64,000 bases of DNA from Bathynomus jamesi (Eukaryota; Arthropoda; Malacostraca; Isopoda; Cirolanidae), in NCBI GenBank assembly GCA_023014485.1, contig JAJOZX010001002.1, positions 626,001-690,000 on the forward strand, given 5' to 3'. Both the position numbers and the translations under genes were made by a program. The notes beneath the pieces were generated by a model. It worked only from the letters and a program-made list of their open reading frames with translations. It was not told the origin of the DNA and did no database searches. Every line of letters starts with the position of its first letter. Positions within the stretch are counted from its first letter, which is position 1. Of this stretch, positions 1 through 10,209 are shown in pieces.

Positions 1-429
1 GAGGAAGCTACTTCACATTGATTGGAAGGATGTTTTTCCTTCCGGCATTCCAAATGATGGGGCATATTTTGGAGCCAGGCTTTTAACATTAAAGATGCTG
101 CAGGAGAGCCTGTTTTAAAAGACATTTCTATATTCGCATTAAAGCTATACAGCTTGCCAATAAGCAATGCAACTGTGGAACGAGTATTTTCAAGAGTTAC
201 ATCAACAAAAAACAAACTTAGGAATCAGATGGGTTTAGAACTTTTAGCTTCTGTACTTCGTATAAAAATGATGCTTGAAGAAAAAAGCATTTGTTGTGTT
301 AATTTTGAACCTTCACCACCTATGCTTAAATATAATTCTGGCATTTACGAAAAGTCAGAAAAGACCTTTACAAGCCATGATGAAGGAGAAAAAGAAGACG
401 ACGAGCTATTGAATTCACTACAATTTTAA
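1..429 (+). pseudogene. hAT transposase, C-terminal dimerisation domain (5' end outside window)
   Basis: The 3' end of a hAT-superfamily DNA transposase. The stretch LPISNATVERVFSRV, about 150-200, is the hallmark of the C-terminal hAT dimerisation domain, which lets transposase subunits multimerise on transposon ends. Upstream homologous peptide (a WKDVF/IPNDG block) lies in a different frame from the FWSQAFNIKDAAG block, so there is a frameshift near 61-66, and an in-frame stop is also present near the window start. The reading frame ends at TAA 427-429 after an acidic tail. Only this end of the element lies in the window and no terminal inverted repeat is visible downstream. Dead copy; assignment to hAT is secure, the family within hAT is not. 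Confidence 0.85.
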
Positions 430-712
430 ATAAAAACCGTAAGTAAATTTTATAGTATAATAAAATAATGAAATTGGGGTTGGGCTACTTTTTGAGACTT
501 TTCGATACGTTCCTCGCTAATTTTGTTCAAAAGTATCTGGCAACTCTGCCTCAATCACTCAGTCTTCCTAAAGTGCGTGCAGTGACGAGATGTGTTACAG
601 TTTAGCTTAGCCTATTAGTATAACTACTTAACCATTTTTGCATGCATAAACATTTATTTCTTGTAATTTTCTGATTTAATTACATTAATTCTATTTTTTC
701 AGAAAAATTAAA
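430..712. other. AT-rich spacer
   Basis: No coding signal or repeat boundary recognised. Just before position 713 there is a pyrimidine tract ending in AG (691-702) that could be a splice acceptor for the downstream decayed gene. Confidence 0.3.
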
Positions 713-799
713 ATGGATAAAAAAGTAAAGACAAGGCAGTGTAGTATATGCCCAGTTTTTGGCGCTGCTAAAGAACTAAATAGCAATAGGCTTCCAACC

Positions 800-1273
800 C
801 AGGGACTTTTTTAAGGAATTTTTACTAGTGGGCCACTTTAAAAAAAAAAGAGCACATACAGTATATCTAAAAAGGGCAGACACCAAGTACTAATACCAAT
901 ACTAATATACTAATAAAATACTAATCACTGAATAAAATACTAATCACTACGTTATCTTCGGTATCCACAGGTATTCACTATCTATATAAACAGTAATAGT
1001 AAAGTGAAAACCAACACTAAACATCGAAAAAAGCGAAAACGTTACCTCCAGTTCCTCTAAACGCACATAAACAATCCCTCTAACCGCCACAGTCAGTCAC
1101 TCAGCTGATCGCTCCCATTTTCTTCTCAAGTGCATGGGAGACCTTGCTAGAATCAATATTTTTACTCCAAAGCTTAAAATTGACTAGTGGGTCAATAGAA
1201 TGTGATTAGTGGGCGAAATACGAGGGCAAGTGGGCCATTTGGCCCACTAGTATATATGTTAAAAAAGTCCCTG
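800..1273. mobile_element. Non-autonomous hAT element (MITE), 474 bp
   Basis: Ends in perfect 15-bp terminal inverted repeats, CAGGGACTTTTTTAA at the left and its complement at the right, and is flanked by the 8-bp direct repeat TTCCAACC (792-799 and 1274-1281). CAGGG termini and an 8-bp target duplication are diagnostic for hAT. No coding capacity. It sits inside the ALYFDGRKDKT gene. Confidence 0.92.
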
Positions 1274-2467
1274 TTCCAACCTATGGAGAAATGTTTAGAC
1301 ATTATTTATGGGTAAGAGCTAACATAAAGTTCACTAATAATAACAAAGATCCTGCAGTCTCTGACGTATCAGAAAAAGTTGCTTTAGATATTGAAAATAT
1401 TTGGGTAAAGGCCTCAATTCCAACAGTTTCTCGCAAAAGAGTTTTGCAGCTTATTCGCTCCTATCATAATAAATATATGGTGTTGATAAAGCCGTACAAA
1501 GTTAGAAAAAGAAACCCAAATTATCAAAACAAATTACAGTTGTTCAGAGAAAAAGCTAAGAATTTATTTGATATTGCTAGCTGCAAATGTGAGTTTGATT
1601 CATGGCACTGATAAAACTAAAAAGGTTCCTCGCATTGATCAAAAATTTCTCACTGATCAAAGGGGAGATAGAAAAATGGCAATTGGGAACATAGATAAAA
1701 TAACAACTGAAAAACTTAAAAAAGAATATGAAACGAAAAGAAGTGGAACTTTCTCGAATTAGCAAAAGCATTTCAACTAATGATGATACTGTAGGCCTAG
1801 GCCTTGATTCTTCTGATTCGGAGGGTGGCATTTCAGCTTGTTCAGGGAAAGAATCAAACCCGACCCAAACAAGAGCTGTTGATGATGCTAGACCGTCCAA
1901 CTCGCATCAACAAATGAGAGTTAATTTAGGAAATGTTGCACAAGTTTGTGATAGATACGGCATATCTGACCGGGCAGGTACATTTTTGGCATCTGCTGCC
2001 CTGCAAGATGTTGGTCTAATAGGAAATGAGGATACCTCCCTCGTAATTGACAGGAGTAAAATTAGAAGAGAAAGGACGAAAATACGGCGTAAAATGCAAC
2101 AAGAAGATAATGAGGAACATGTAAAAGCTCTATATTTTGATGGAAGGAAAGATAAAACTAAATGTCATATCAAACAAGGCAAAAAATATTATTACAAGTC
2201 GGTCATTGAAGAACACATAACCTTAGTAAGAGAACCAGGGTCTTGCTATGTTGTTCATATTGAACCTGTCTCTGGTACTGCTCATGGTATTAAAGATTCT
2301 TTAATTCAGTTTTTATCAGAAAATGTTCAAAACATTGATGAACTGGTGGCTATTGGATATTCCTGGTGGCTATTCCTGGTGGCTATTCCTGTAAACACAG
2401 GATGGCATAATGGAATTATTAGCCTCTTAGAATTGGCATTAGGTAGACCTTTGCAGTGGCTAATATG

Positions 2468-3262
2468 CAGTGTTGGGCACTAAAGCGTTAATCCGATAAC
2501 AGTTAATTAACGAAGTTAACTTTTTTTAACGGACTATTAACGGAAGTTAATTTCCATTTATCGTTATCGGACCAGTTAACTTCCGATAACTCGATATTTA
2601 GTCTGTTAAAGTCCGTTAACACGTTAACTGCGAGGAGTCATTCACGGAAGATCACCGCTCCGCGAATGAATTCAAACCGCCATAACTTCAGTCTGCCAAT
2701 TCCGTCCTCTGCCGCAGTGGAACGGCTCTTCTCTCTCGGCAAGGACATCCTGAGGCCCAAGAGGTCAAGACTAGCAGTTGGGCCTAACTTTGAGAAGTTG
2801 GTCTTTCTGAAGGGCAACCAGCACATTGTGTCATAGTCTTTAATAAATGTGCCTAAAATTTAATTTTACCTTTCAGTTCCCGCCATAATAATTCTCTGGT
2901 AAATTAAAATTTAGTTAATGGTTAGTGGTTACAAGGGTTTCAAAACATGTAATCAGTACAGTTTTTATTAAAAATAAAAAAAAAAGTTATTAAGCAAAAA
3001 AGTTGCAAAACTTGATAAAAATACAGTTAAATACCTATTTATTGTTGGATTTTGTATAAATAAACATTTTCTATGGGTTTTAAAGCTTTTTTCCTTGATT
3101 TTTTTAAATGTTAGTAAAGAAATAGTTATCGTTAACGGATTATCGTTAACTTCCGTTAACTTTGTAGTAAAATTATCGGATTATCGTTATCGGAGTTAAA
3201 AATTGGGGTTAACGGATTATCGTTATCGAAGTTAACTTTTTGGTTAACGGTGCCCACCACTG
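2468..3262 (+). mobile_element. hAT element remnant with GTTAACGG subterminal repeats, 795 bp
   Basis: Terminal repeats CAGTGTTGGGCAC (left) and GTGCCCACCACTG (right) differ at one position when paired; the 8-bp target duplication CTAATATG is perfect (2460-2467, 3263-3270). Both subterminal zones are packed with GTTAACGG/TTAACTTCCG-type repeats, probably transposase binding sites. The interior retains only the last transposase exon. It interrupts the ALYFDGRKDKT gene and is closely related to the element at 10210-11342. Confidence 0.9.
2669..2836 (+). pseudogene. hAT transposase C-terminal exon remnant
   Basis: Reads NFSLPIPSSAAVERLFSLG and onward to a TAG at 2834-2836. LPxPSSAAVERLFS is the hAT dimerisation signature. 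It matches the C-terminal part of the longer exon at 10389-11119 on the opposite strand (IPSSAAVERLF, KDILR.KRS, F.KGN), so both elements belong to one family. The catalytic part is missing, so this copy is non-autonomous. Confidence 0.8.
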
Positions 3263-4375
3263 CTAATATGTCAATTGCACGCTAACGAACTTCCACTTCG
3301 CCACTTGTTATATCACATTGATGGGAGCACAACAGGACCTGATACCTTCTTTGGAACAATTGGCAAAGCACTAAAAAATTGTGAACAACTTCGAATTGCA
3401 GGGTTTGACAAAATTTAAGCTGATATACCATACATAGCAAATGAAGACTTAAGTACGGACCAGAAGTATTTGCTTGAAATCTGTAAAGCTGTGTGCTCAG
3501 GTAAATGCTTTCAGGATTTGTCTGCAAAAACTCCAGAAACTTTATCTCATGGAAGGTGGATAACTACAGCAAATCGAATTCTACGATTATACATTGCTAA
3601 AGATAAGCCATCAGAGAACCTTCGTGCATTAGCAACATTTGTAATGAAAGTTTATGCTCCAATGTGGTTTACCATTAAGTCAAAATCTTCATGCACAGAA
3701 GGAGGAAGACATGTCTGGGAAACCATTTCAAGATCAAGATACCTTCCACTTGAGCTGAGAAACGTTGTGGATTCTTCAATACAACGCAACGCTTATTTAG
3801 CTCACCCAGAGAACCTATTGCTCTCCATGATCACCGATGATCAGGAGCACATCAGAGAGCTGGCAATTCGAAGAATTATGCTTGCAAGAAGCAGAACATA
3901 AAAGGAAATCCGAAAGTTTACAATACCAAGGCTGAACTTTGGAACAAAAGAATACATTGATCTTATTAACTGGAAAGAAGAAGGGCGATTAAGTCCTCCG
4001 CTTTTGCAGCAATTAACGGAGAAGGAATTGAGAGAGCTCGCTTCCAAACAGTCAATATTTTGGAGGCATACTTGGGATGCCATGTCACAAACAGGCCTTA
4101 GAAAGATGTATTAAACTAGTAACAGAAGCAGCAGCTACAGTTTGTGGAAAAGAACGAAGGGATGGATTCATTCGAGTGAGATTGGAATCAAGAAACATAA
4201 TGCCATTTTTCAATACTAAAATCACAACATAGTTCGATAAGCAGGAAAAGGAATAAGACTTAGACAAAAGTCCATAATAAGGTTGGGTGGTTGGGATGGG
4301 CTAGGCTGGAACTCGATGTGCAGCTACCTCCACGTGGTGAGTTCTAATTACTTTGTTATATATATATAATATATA

Positions 4376-4663
4376 CCTCGGTGGTGTAGTAGTTAGCGTC
4401 GCTGACTACGAATCCATCGGCCCCGGGTTCGAGACCCGCTGACGGCAGCCGGCGCGCAGCAAAACCCAGCTGTTCATCCTTCCACACAATAAAAAAAAAA
4501 AAGTGGTTGATAAATAAATGGGTACCCTGGGTGGCCTAGTGGTTAAGACGCTGGGCTGCTAGTGGGGCGTGGTTCGGAGTCCACGTTAAACTGTAGGTCT
4601 AAGGTGGAGTGAAAAGCTTGACCTTCATCAGAATGAACAATTCGGGCGGAAGCTAACTAAAGG

Positions 4664-4665
<2 letters not shown>
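4376..4665 (+). mobile_element. Dimeric tRNA-derived SINE, copy A
   Basis: Two tRNA-like monomers in a row. Monomer 1 (about 4376-4495) has an A-box-like GGTGTAGTAGTTAGCGTC and a B-box GGTTCGAGACC and ends CCAGCTGTTCATCCTTCC plus an A-rich run. Monomer 2 (about 4519-4665) has TGGCCTAGTGGTTAAGACGC and a weaker B-box GGTTCGGAGTCC, then TGAACAATTCGGGCGGAAGC. The same order recurs at 10057-11490 and, in reverse, at 13757-13967. No functional tRNA is implied. Confidence 0.8.
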
Positions 4666-4705
<40 letters not shown>

Positions 4706-4716
4706 ATCTATATATA

Positions 4717-4755
<39 letters not shown>
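4662..4755. repeat. TA/CTATCTA microsatellite
   Basis: Long alternating TA run with a short CTATCTA interruption, starting at the 3' end of SINE copy A. Confidence 0.95.
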
Positions 4756-4757
<2 letters not shown>

Positions 4758-5247
4758 CATGCGCAAAGTAGCGGAATGCTGCCAGAAATGTTCAAATTGG
4801 GAAGCGATTTTTTGCTCTCGCTGGGGACCCTGAACAATTAAATCAAGGGACATCAAATTTTGAGTGAACATTGACAGTAGCCCGTTGACAACTTTTGCAG
4901 GTATTCCAATTCAGTATTTGAAAAAAATATTTTTTGGTCCATTTTCACTCCATCCTAAATATATTTAGGGTGATTCAAAAAATTCATTTTTTTTTTTTAA
5001 TTGTTCAACCTATATTTTTGTTCCCTATGACAAAAAAGTAGTGTATGCCAAATTTGGTGAATTTTAAATAAAATTTACTATGTGCTACCAGGCGTCAAAG
5101 TTTCCCTTTTTTTCAATTTGTTTTTACAACTTATGATTTTATGTTTAAATGTTTATATTTCAGAATTTTTAATTAATGGTTTATATATTAACTTGCTTTT
5201 AATTGTTGTTTGGAACTCTTAATTTTGATACCAATTAATCGATTATG

Positions 5248-7831
5248 GAAGCTAGGCCTAACTCACCATCACCTAGTTGCTCAGTTGGGAGAAGTTCTAC
5301 AAGAAAAGAAACTGAAGTATGGCTAATTGGGCAGCCCTCTGCAGTACTAAAACAGCCGTATTACCATCAGAGAAGGAAATGATGGCCCTCTTCATGCACT
5401 ACAGAAATATTAAAAAGCGAGGCATTAGAGAATCATGCTACTCTACTGCAGATGATGTACTAGCAGTTTGGAAAAAAACAGGAATACCAGCAAAACAAAG
5501 AATACATGTAGTAGATAAAATTCAAGGAATACTGAAGGAATGGCAGCTGCTTAAGAAAAACAAGCAACAAATTGAAAAGATCACAAAATTTAAATAATAA
5601 AGAAGAAAAATGGAAAGATAAACTGGAAAACTTATTTGACATGCTCATGAGAATGCTATGCAGCTTATAAAAATAGAAGATGATAAGAAATTCTTGAAAT
5701 GCAACGTGAGAAAGGACGTCATGGAAAAATGGGTACCATTGATAAGGCTGTTGCTAAAAAGAGCAGAGAGCAGCAGAAAAGCAACATTATGAAAAGAAGA
5801 AAGCAGAAGAAGAGATCAAAAGAAAGAAGAATGAAGTGGCTGTCATACTCACCAGTACATCATCAGAATCAGAATCAGAGGAGAGTAAAAGTGATGAATC
5901 TGGTTTCTGTGCTGCACAACCTTCAACATGGAAAAGTAAGGTAGGCAAACGTAGAAAATTGTTTGATGATAAATTATTAGGAAGTCTTGATGTTGCAAAA
6001 TTGAGTGACCGAAATGCGTCTCTAGTTTTAATGCCAACAATCAGACATCGCTTGAATGGGGCATCTGCGAACAAATAAAATGCATGTGTTTCGATACAAC
6101 GGCAGCCAATACTGCCTAGAAATGGTGCAGCTATTCTTCTAGAACAAAAATTCGACAACGATTTATTGTGGCTGGCATGTCGACACCACATATTTGAAAT
6201 TATGCTGGAAGCTGTTGTTTCAAAGTCTTTATCACCATCTTCTGGCCCAGATATAGTCCTTTTTAAGAAGTTCAGAGAAAAATGGTCAAGCATTAATAAG
6301 GAGGACTACGAAACAGTATTATCAGATCCAGATATCTATGAAAATATTCATGACATCAAGATGACATAATTATATTTGCAGCAAATCAACTAGACACATT
6401 CCAACCAAGAGACGATTACCTAGAACTATTGCAGTTAACAATTATTTTTTGGGAGGTGAACCAAAAGGTGGAATCAAATTTAAACATCCAGCGGGACTTC
6501 ATCGGGCTAGGTGGATGGCCAAAATTACATATTCATTAAAATTTTTTGTTCAAATCTCAGTTCAAAATTTCAGTAAAAGACAAAAAAGGACTAAAAGACA
6601 TCTGTCTATTTGCCACTCGGTTATATGTAAAGGCATGGTTTACAGCTCCTGTGCCATCTTGCGCTCCTCGTCTTGATCTGGAATTATTACAGAATCTTGT
6701 AGTCTACAAACAAATAAATGACACAATTGCATTTGTTGCTTTAAAAAACTGTTAGGTCACCTCTGGTACCTATCAGAAGAACTGGTAGCGTTGGCCTTTT
6801 ATGATGATGAAGTGCCTACTGAAACAAAAAACAAAATGGTAAAGGCCTTGCAAATACAACAGAAACTCTTCCTGCAAAACGGGCTTTTCTAGATCCTGCA
6901 CTTATTCTAACGAAGAAATTAAAAGATTTTGTCACATCAAATACTCAAAGATTCTTACAATAACAATTTAGTTCAAAATTTTTATTCAAAGATGCTAAAA
7001 AATGGCATAATGATGAAGAGTTTAACTCCGCTAAGAAATCTATCAAACAGTGGAAAGTCGTGAATGATATAGCGGAAAGAGGAATAAAATTAATGGATGA
7101 ATATAATAAAATACTAACACATGACGAAGATCAAAAACAATTCTTGCTACAAGTAGTGAAAAACTACAGAGCTGTTTAGTCTAGGGTGGATCGATTTTAC
7201 ATTGTTTTCGATTTCCATATTCTAATAGAGACAAAAACTTGCGCATGCATGAGAAAATAGCCTCTGCAAAATCTTAGCTTAATAGGTAATCATCTTCTGC
7301 CCCCGGCAGAGCGATGAAAATCATATTTTAGAGTCAAAAACGTATTTTTCTTATAATTTTTAAAATATTTCAATATGCGTGTGTGTTATTTCATGCCTAA
7401 GCAACGATATAAATGCTATGGGAAATATATAAATGCATTATTTAAGACAAAGAGCCGATCTGAAAATATGTATATAAATTACCTATTTTTTCAACATTTG
7501 ACGTTGTTGCCGGGGGCAAAAGATATTAACGTAGGACAAAGCGCTTGGAAAAACGATCATATGAGGTCTTTTCCATCGACTTTATAGTTATTAGGAATAA
7601 TTTTGATGCATATTGAAATATTTATAAGAATACTTTTTGACTACTAAAATATGATTTTCATCGCTCTGCCGGGGGCAGAAGATGATTACCTATTAAGCTA
7701 AGATTTTGCAGAGGCTATTTTCTCATGCATGCGCAAGTTTCTGTCTCTATTAGAATATGGAAATCGAAAAAATGTAAAATCGATCCACCCTACTGTTTAC
7801 CCTGATAGAAAAAAAGAAACATTGATGAAGT
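5248..7831 (+). pseudogene. Transposase-like gene of the TTTAGGGTGATTCAAA element (decayed)
   Basis: Begins at ATG 5248 (MEARPNSPSPS). Recognisable blocks in order: LPSEKEMMALFMHYRNIK (about 5350), a charged coiled region (5600-5830), a Ser/Glu-rich tract, CFDTTAANT (about 6088), LACRHHIFEIMLEA (about 6170), FREKWSSINKED (about 6275), HLWYLSEELVALAFYDDE (about 6757-6810), KQWKVVNDIAERGIKLMD (about 7048-7098) and FLLQVVKNYRAV (to 7177), followed after the foldback insertion by YPDRKKETLMK and TAA at 7829-7831. CFDTTA.NT and CRHHI look like DDE/RNase-H active-site strands of a multicopy arthropod and cnidarian family, but this is inference. At least six frameshifts or stops make it non-functional. 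Confidence 0.65.
7178..7794. mobile_element. Foldback MITE with about 200-bp inverted repeats
   Basis: The first about 200 bases (from AGTCTAGGGTGGATCG) reappear inverted in the last about 195 bases (ending CGATCCACCCTACT) with few mismatches, including the long shared block around CTTCTGCCCCCGGCAGAGCG. A probable 4-bp target duplication GTTT flanks it (7174-7177, 7795-7798). It cuts the transposase codons exactly between NYRAV and YPDRKK. No coding capacity. Confidence 0.88.
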
Positions 7832-8127
7832 AAGGACAGCTAATGTCTCAAATATCATGCTAGTTTAATTATGCATGCTTGTGGTTATGGTAGGACCTAC
7901 GGGGGAGCTTTCCACATTAAAAAAAAGCAATGCGCCTTGTACTGTACCTCCTGGGTGGTGTGGAAAAATTTGACAATTTGAGTCGTTCTGTCAATTTTTA
8001 ATTGCTGGTAGCAACCCTTAAAAATTAAAAATTTGCTAAAATATTTTAGGATAGTTATTTTTATGCTGAAATGAACCATTTAAAGGGTTGAACACATTAA
8101 ATAAAAAAAAATTTTTTTTACCCCCAT
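7832..8127. other. 3' non-coding part of the 4964-8144 element
   Basis: Lies between the transposase stop and the right terminal repeat. AT-rich; no gene seen. Confidence 0.5.
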
Positions 8128-8140
8128 ATTTGAATCACCC

Positions 8141-8141
<1 letters not shown>

Positions 8142-8193
<52 letters not shown>
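8142..8193. repeat. TA microsatellite
   Basis: Pure (TA)n directly outside the right terminal repeat of the 4964-8144 element. Confidence 0.95.
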
Positions 8194-8199
<6 letters not shown>

Positions 8200-8208
8200 T
8201 ATATATAT

Positions 8209-8362
8209 ATTACACACAGACTGTGCATGGAACAAGGAATTCTTCTGGGAAAATTATTGTAAACCCACTATAGTTCAAATAAGTAATGGTAAATGACAAA
8301 TACTATAATTTTTCTTTGATGTTAGCCCGACATGGGCAACGGTCCCTCGCAAAGAGGCCCCA
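8209..8362 (-). repeat. 450-bp repeat family, 3' tail fragment (reverse)
   Basis: Reverse-complement copy of the family's 3' tail (ACAGACTGTGCATGGAACAAG through to CTCGCAAAGAGGCCCC), joined back-to-back with the forward copy that follows. Confidence 0.75.
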
Positions 8363-8695
8363 ATAGTTACCCCTTTTTCTTTGATGTATTCAATCCGACG
8401 TGACTGCAACGAGTTTCTTGCGGATATTGAGGCTCTGAATATAGTAGGCTAGGTGTAGCTGTAAACCCTAGATCCTGTCCCAAACCTGGATCCTATCTGC
8501 TTGGCAGATAGCTGGTGAGGGAAGCTATATTTTGGGGCCTCTTTGCGAGTGACCCGTTGCCCACGTCGGGCTAACATCATGAAAAAGAAAAACCAGTGTA
8601 TTTGTCATTTACCATTACTTATTCGAACTATAATGGATTTAATTTCCCAGAAGAGTTCCTTGTCCCATACACGGTCTGTGTGTAACATAAAAGAT
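8363..8695 (+). repeat. 450-bp repeat family, divergent forward copy
   Basis: Shares AATAGTTACCCCTTTTTC, CAGATAGCTGGTGAGGGAAG and CCCACGTCGGGCTA with the copies at 9117-10000 but differs by small indels. Function unknown; ends at a TA-rich microsatellite, as most copies do. Confidence 0.75.
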
Positions 8696-8705
8696 CTCAG
8701 GGGAC

Positions 8706-8790
8706 CATTCTGAGTTCAATATATATATATATATAATATATATAATATATTAAATATATATTATATATACACACACAAACTCAGAATGGT
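8706..8790. repeat. TA/ATATAAT microsatellite
   Basis: TA-rich run flanked by inverted CTCAGAATGGTC blocks; it lies at the symmetry point between repeat copies. Confidence 0.85.
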
Positions 8791-9115
8791 CACCTGAGAA
8801 ACTTATATGTTAAACACAGACCGTGCATAGAACAAGAAACTCTTCTGGGAAAATTAAATCCACTATAGTCCGAATAAGTAATGGTAAATGACAAATACCA
8901 TAGTTTTTCTTTTTCATGATGCTAGCCCGACGTGGGCAACGGGTCTCTCGCAAAGAGGTCCCATAAATATAGCTTCCCTCACCAGCTATCTGCAAAGCAG
9001 ACAGGATCCAGCTTTGGGACATGGATCTAGGGTTTAAATCAAGCCTAGTCCCACTACATACAGAACCTCTATATAAGTAAAAGACTCGTTGCATTCACGT
9101 CAGGGGACCATTCTG
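8790..9115 (-). repeat. 450-bp repeat family, reverse copy
   Basis: Near-identical reverse complement of the copies at 9117-10000. It contains a 94-codon open frame (8810-9094, minus) that differs at only a few residues from those in the forward copies. Confidence 0.85.
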
Positions 9116-9116
9116 A

Positions 9117-9568
9117 GTTTGTGTATATTAAACGGACGTGTTACGTGCCTTGAAAAGTGGACGCTCAATGTCCCGGTTGAGGTTTAAGTTTTGTTTTTTT
9201 TTGGCTAAAAATACAATAGTTACCCCTTTTTCTTTGATTTATTCAATCCGACGTGAATGCAACGAGTCTTTTACTTATATAGAGGTTCTGAATGTAGTGG
9301 GACTAGGCTTGCTTTAAACCCTAGATCCATGTCCCAAAGCTGGATCCTGTCTGCTTTGCAGATAGCTGGTGAGGGAAGCTATATTTATAGGACCTCTTTG
9401 CGAGAGACCCGCTGCCCACGTCGGGCTAGCATCATGAAAAAGAAAAACTATGGTATTTGTCATTTACCATTACTTATTCGGACTATAGTGGATTTAATTT
9501 TCCCAGAAGAGTTTCTTGTTCCATGCACGGTCTGTGTTTAACATATAAGTTTCTCAGGGGACCATTCT
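9117..9568 (+). repeat. 450-bp repeat family, tandem unit 1
   Basis: First of two near-identical tandem units with a 453-bp period. It contains GGACGTGTTACGTGCC, TTCAATCCGACGTGAATGCA and CCCACGTCGGGCTAGC. The 94-codon frame at 9257-9541 has no recognisable domain and is treated as a by-product of sequence identity. Could be a SINE/LINE 3' tail or an uncharacterised repeat. Confidence 0.85.
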
Positions 9569-9996
9569 GAGTTTGTGTATATTAAACGGACGTGTTACGT
9601 GCCTTGAAAAGTGGACGCTCAATGTCCTGGTTGAGGTTTAAGTTTTGTTTTTTTTGGCTAAAAAAACAATAGTTACCCCTTTTTCTTTGATTTATTCAAT
9701 CCGACGTGAATGCAACGAGTCTTTTACTTATATAGAGGTTCTGAATGTAGTGGGACTAGGCTTGCTTTAAACCCTAGATCCATGTCCCAAAGCTGGATCC
9801 TGTCTGCTTTGCAGATAGCTGGTGAGGGAAGCTATATTTATGGGACCTCTTTGCGAGAGACCCGTTGCCCACGTCGGGCTAGCATCATGAAAAAGAAAAA
9901 CTATGGTATTTGTCATTTACCATTACTTATTCGGACTATAGTGGATTTAATTTTCCCAGAAGAGTTTCTTGTTCCATGCACGGTCTGTGTTTAACA

Positions 9997-10000
<4 letters not shown>
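9569..10000 (+). repeat. 450-bp repeat family, tandem unit 2
   Basis: Second tandem unit, shifted by 453 bp from unit 1 with only scattered substitutions, so the duplication is recent. Its 94-codon frame is at 9710-9994. It ends in a TA microsatellite (9995-10045). Confidence 0.85.
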
Positions 10001-10041
<41 letters not shown>

Positions 10042-10045
10042 AGTA
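9995..10045. repeat. TA microsatellite
   Basis: (TA)n with one TACATA interruption, between the 450-bp repeat and SINE copy B. Confidence 0.9.
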
Positions 10046-10056
10046 TGTATTATGCG

Positions 10057-10209
10057 CCTCGGTGGTGTAGTGGTTAGCGTCGCTGACTAAGAATTCATCG
10101 GCCCCGGGATCGAAACCCTGTGACGGCAGGCGGCGCGCAGCAAAACCCAGCTGTTCATCCTTCCACACAATAAATAAATTGGTTGGTAGATAAATGGGTA
10201 CCCTTTATA
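10057..10209 (+). mobile_element. Dimeric SINE copy B, 5' part
   Basis: Monomer 1 with A-box-like GGTGTAGTGGTTAGCGTC, a decayed B-box (GGGATCGAAACCC) and the CCAGCTGTTCATCCTTCC linker, followed by GGGTACCC where monomer 2 begins. The hAT at 10210-11342 interrupts it and monomer 2 continues at 11343. Confidence 0.8.

Larger units (their letters stand above)
713..4230 (+). pseudogene. Decayed multicopy gene of unnamed family (ALYFDGRKDKT motif), split by two hAT insertions
   Basis: Starts at ATG 713 (MDKKVKTRQCSIC, a Cys pair) and continues to about 4230. If the two insertions (800-1273 and 2468-3262) and one copy of each target duplication are ignored, the frame runs straight across both junctions. 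Landmarks are KALYFDGRKDKT, PVNTGWHNGIISLLE, a GRPLQWLIC block continuing as ANELPLRHL after the second insertion, and a C-terminal block with VCGKERRDGFIRVR. I believe this is a family scattered in many copies in invertebrate genomes and probably transposon-derived, but I cannot name it. Frameshifts near 1570-1730 and 4080 and in-frame stops near 3415 and 3900 show it is dead. An RNase-H-like fold is only a guess from the Asp-bearing hydrophobic strand motifs. Confidence 0.6.
4964..8144 (+). mobile_element. Unclassified DNA transposon, about 3.2 kb, TIR TTTAGGGTGATTCAAA
   Basis: The left end (4964-4980) and right end (8128-8144) are inverted copies of TTTAGGGTGATTCAAA. Similarity continues inward through poly-T and a GTTCAACC block. 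Flanks are TA-rich, so a target duplication (probably TA-based) cannot be resolved. The interior carries one decayed transposase-like gene (5248-7831) and a foldback element (7178-7794). The superfamily is not assigned. Confidence 0.7.

Noticed and set aside
4376..4500. Possible tRNA gene
   Set aside because: A- and B-box-like sequences exist, but there is no complete cloverleaf and the sequence is a repeated SINE monomer.
8810..9994. Three nearly identical 94-codon open frames
   Set aside because: They follow from near-identity of the repeat copies; no domain, no codon-position bias visible, and divergent copies of the repeat (8363-8695, 25735-26175) lose the frame.
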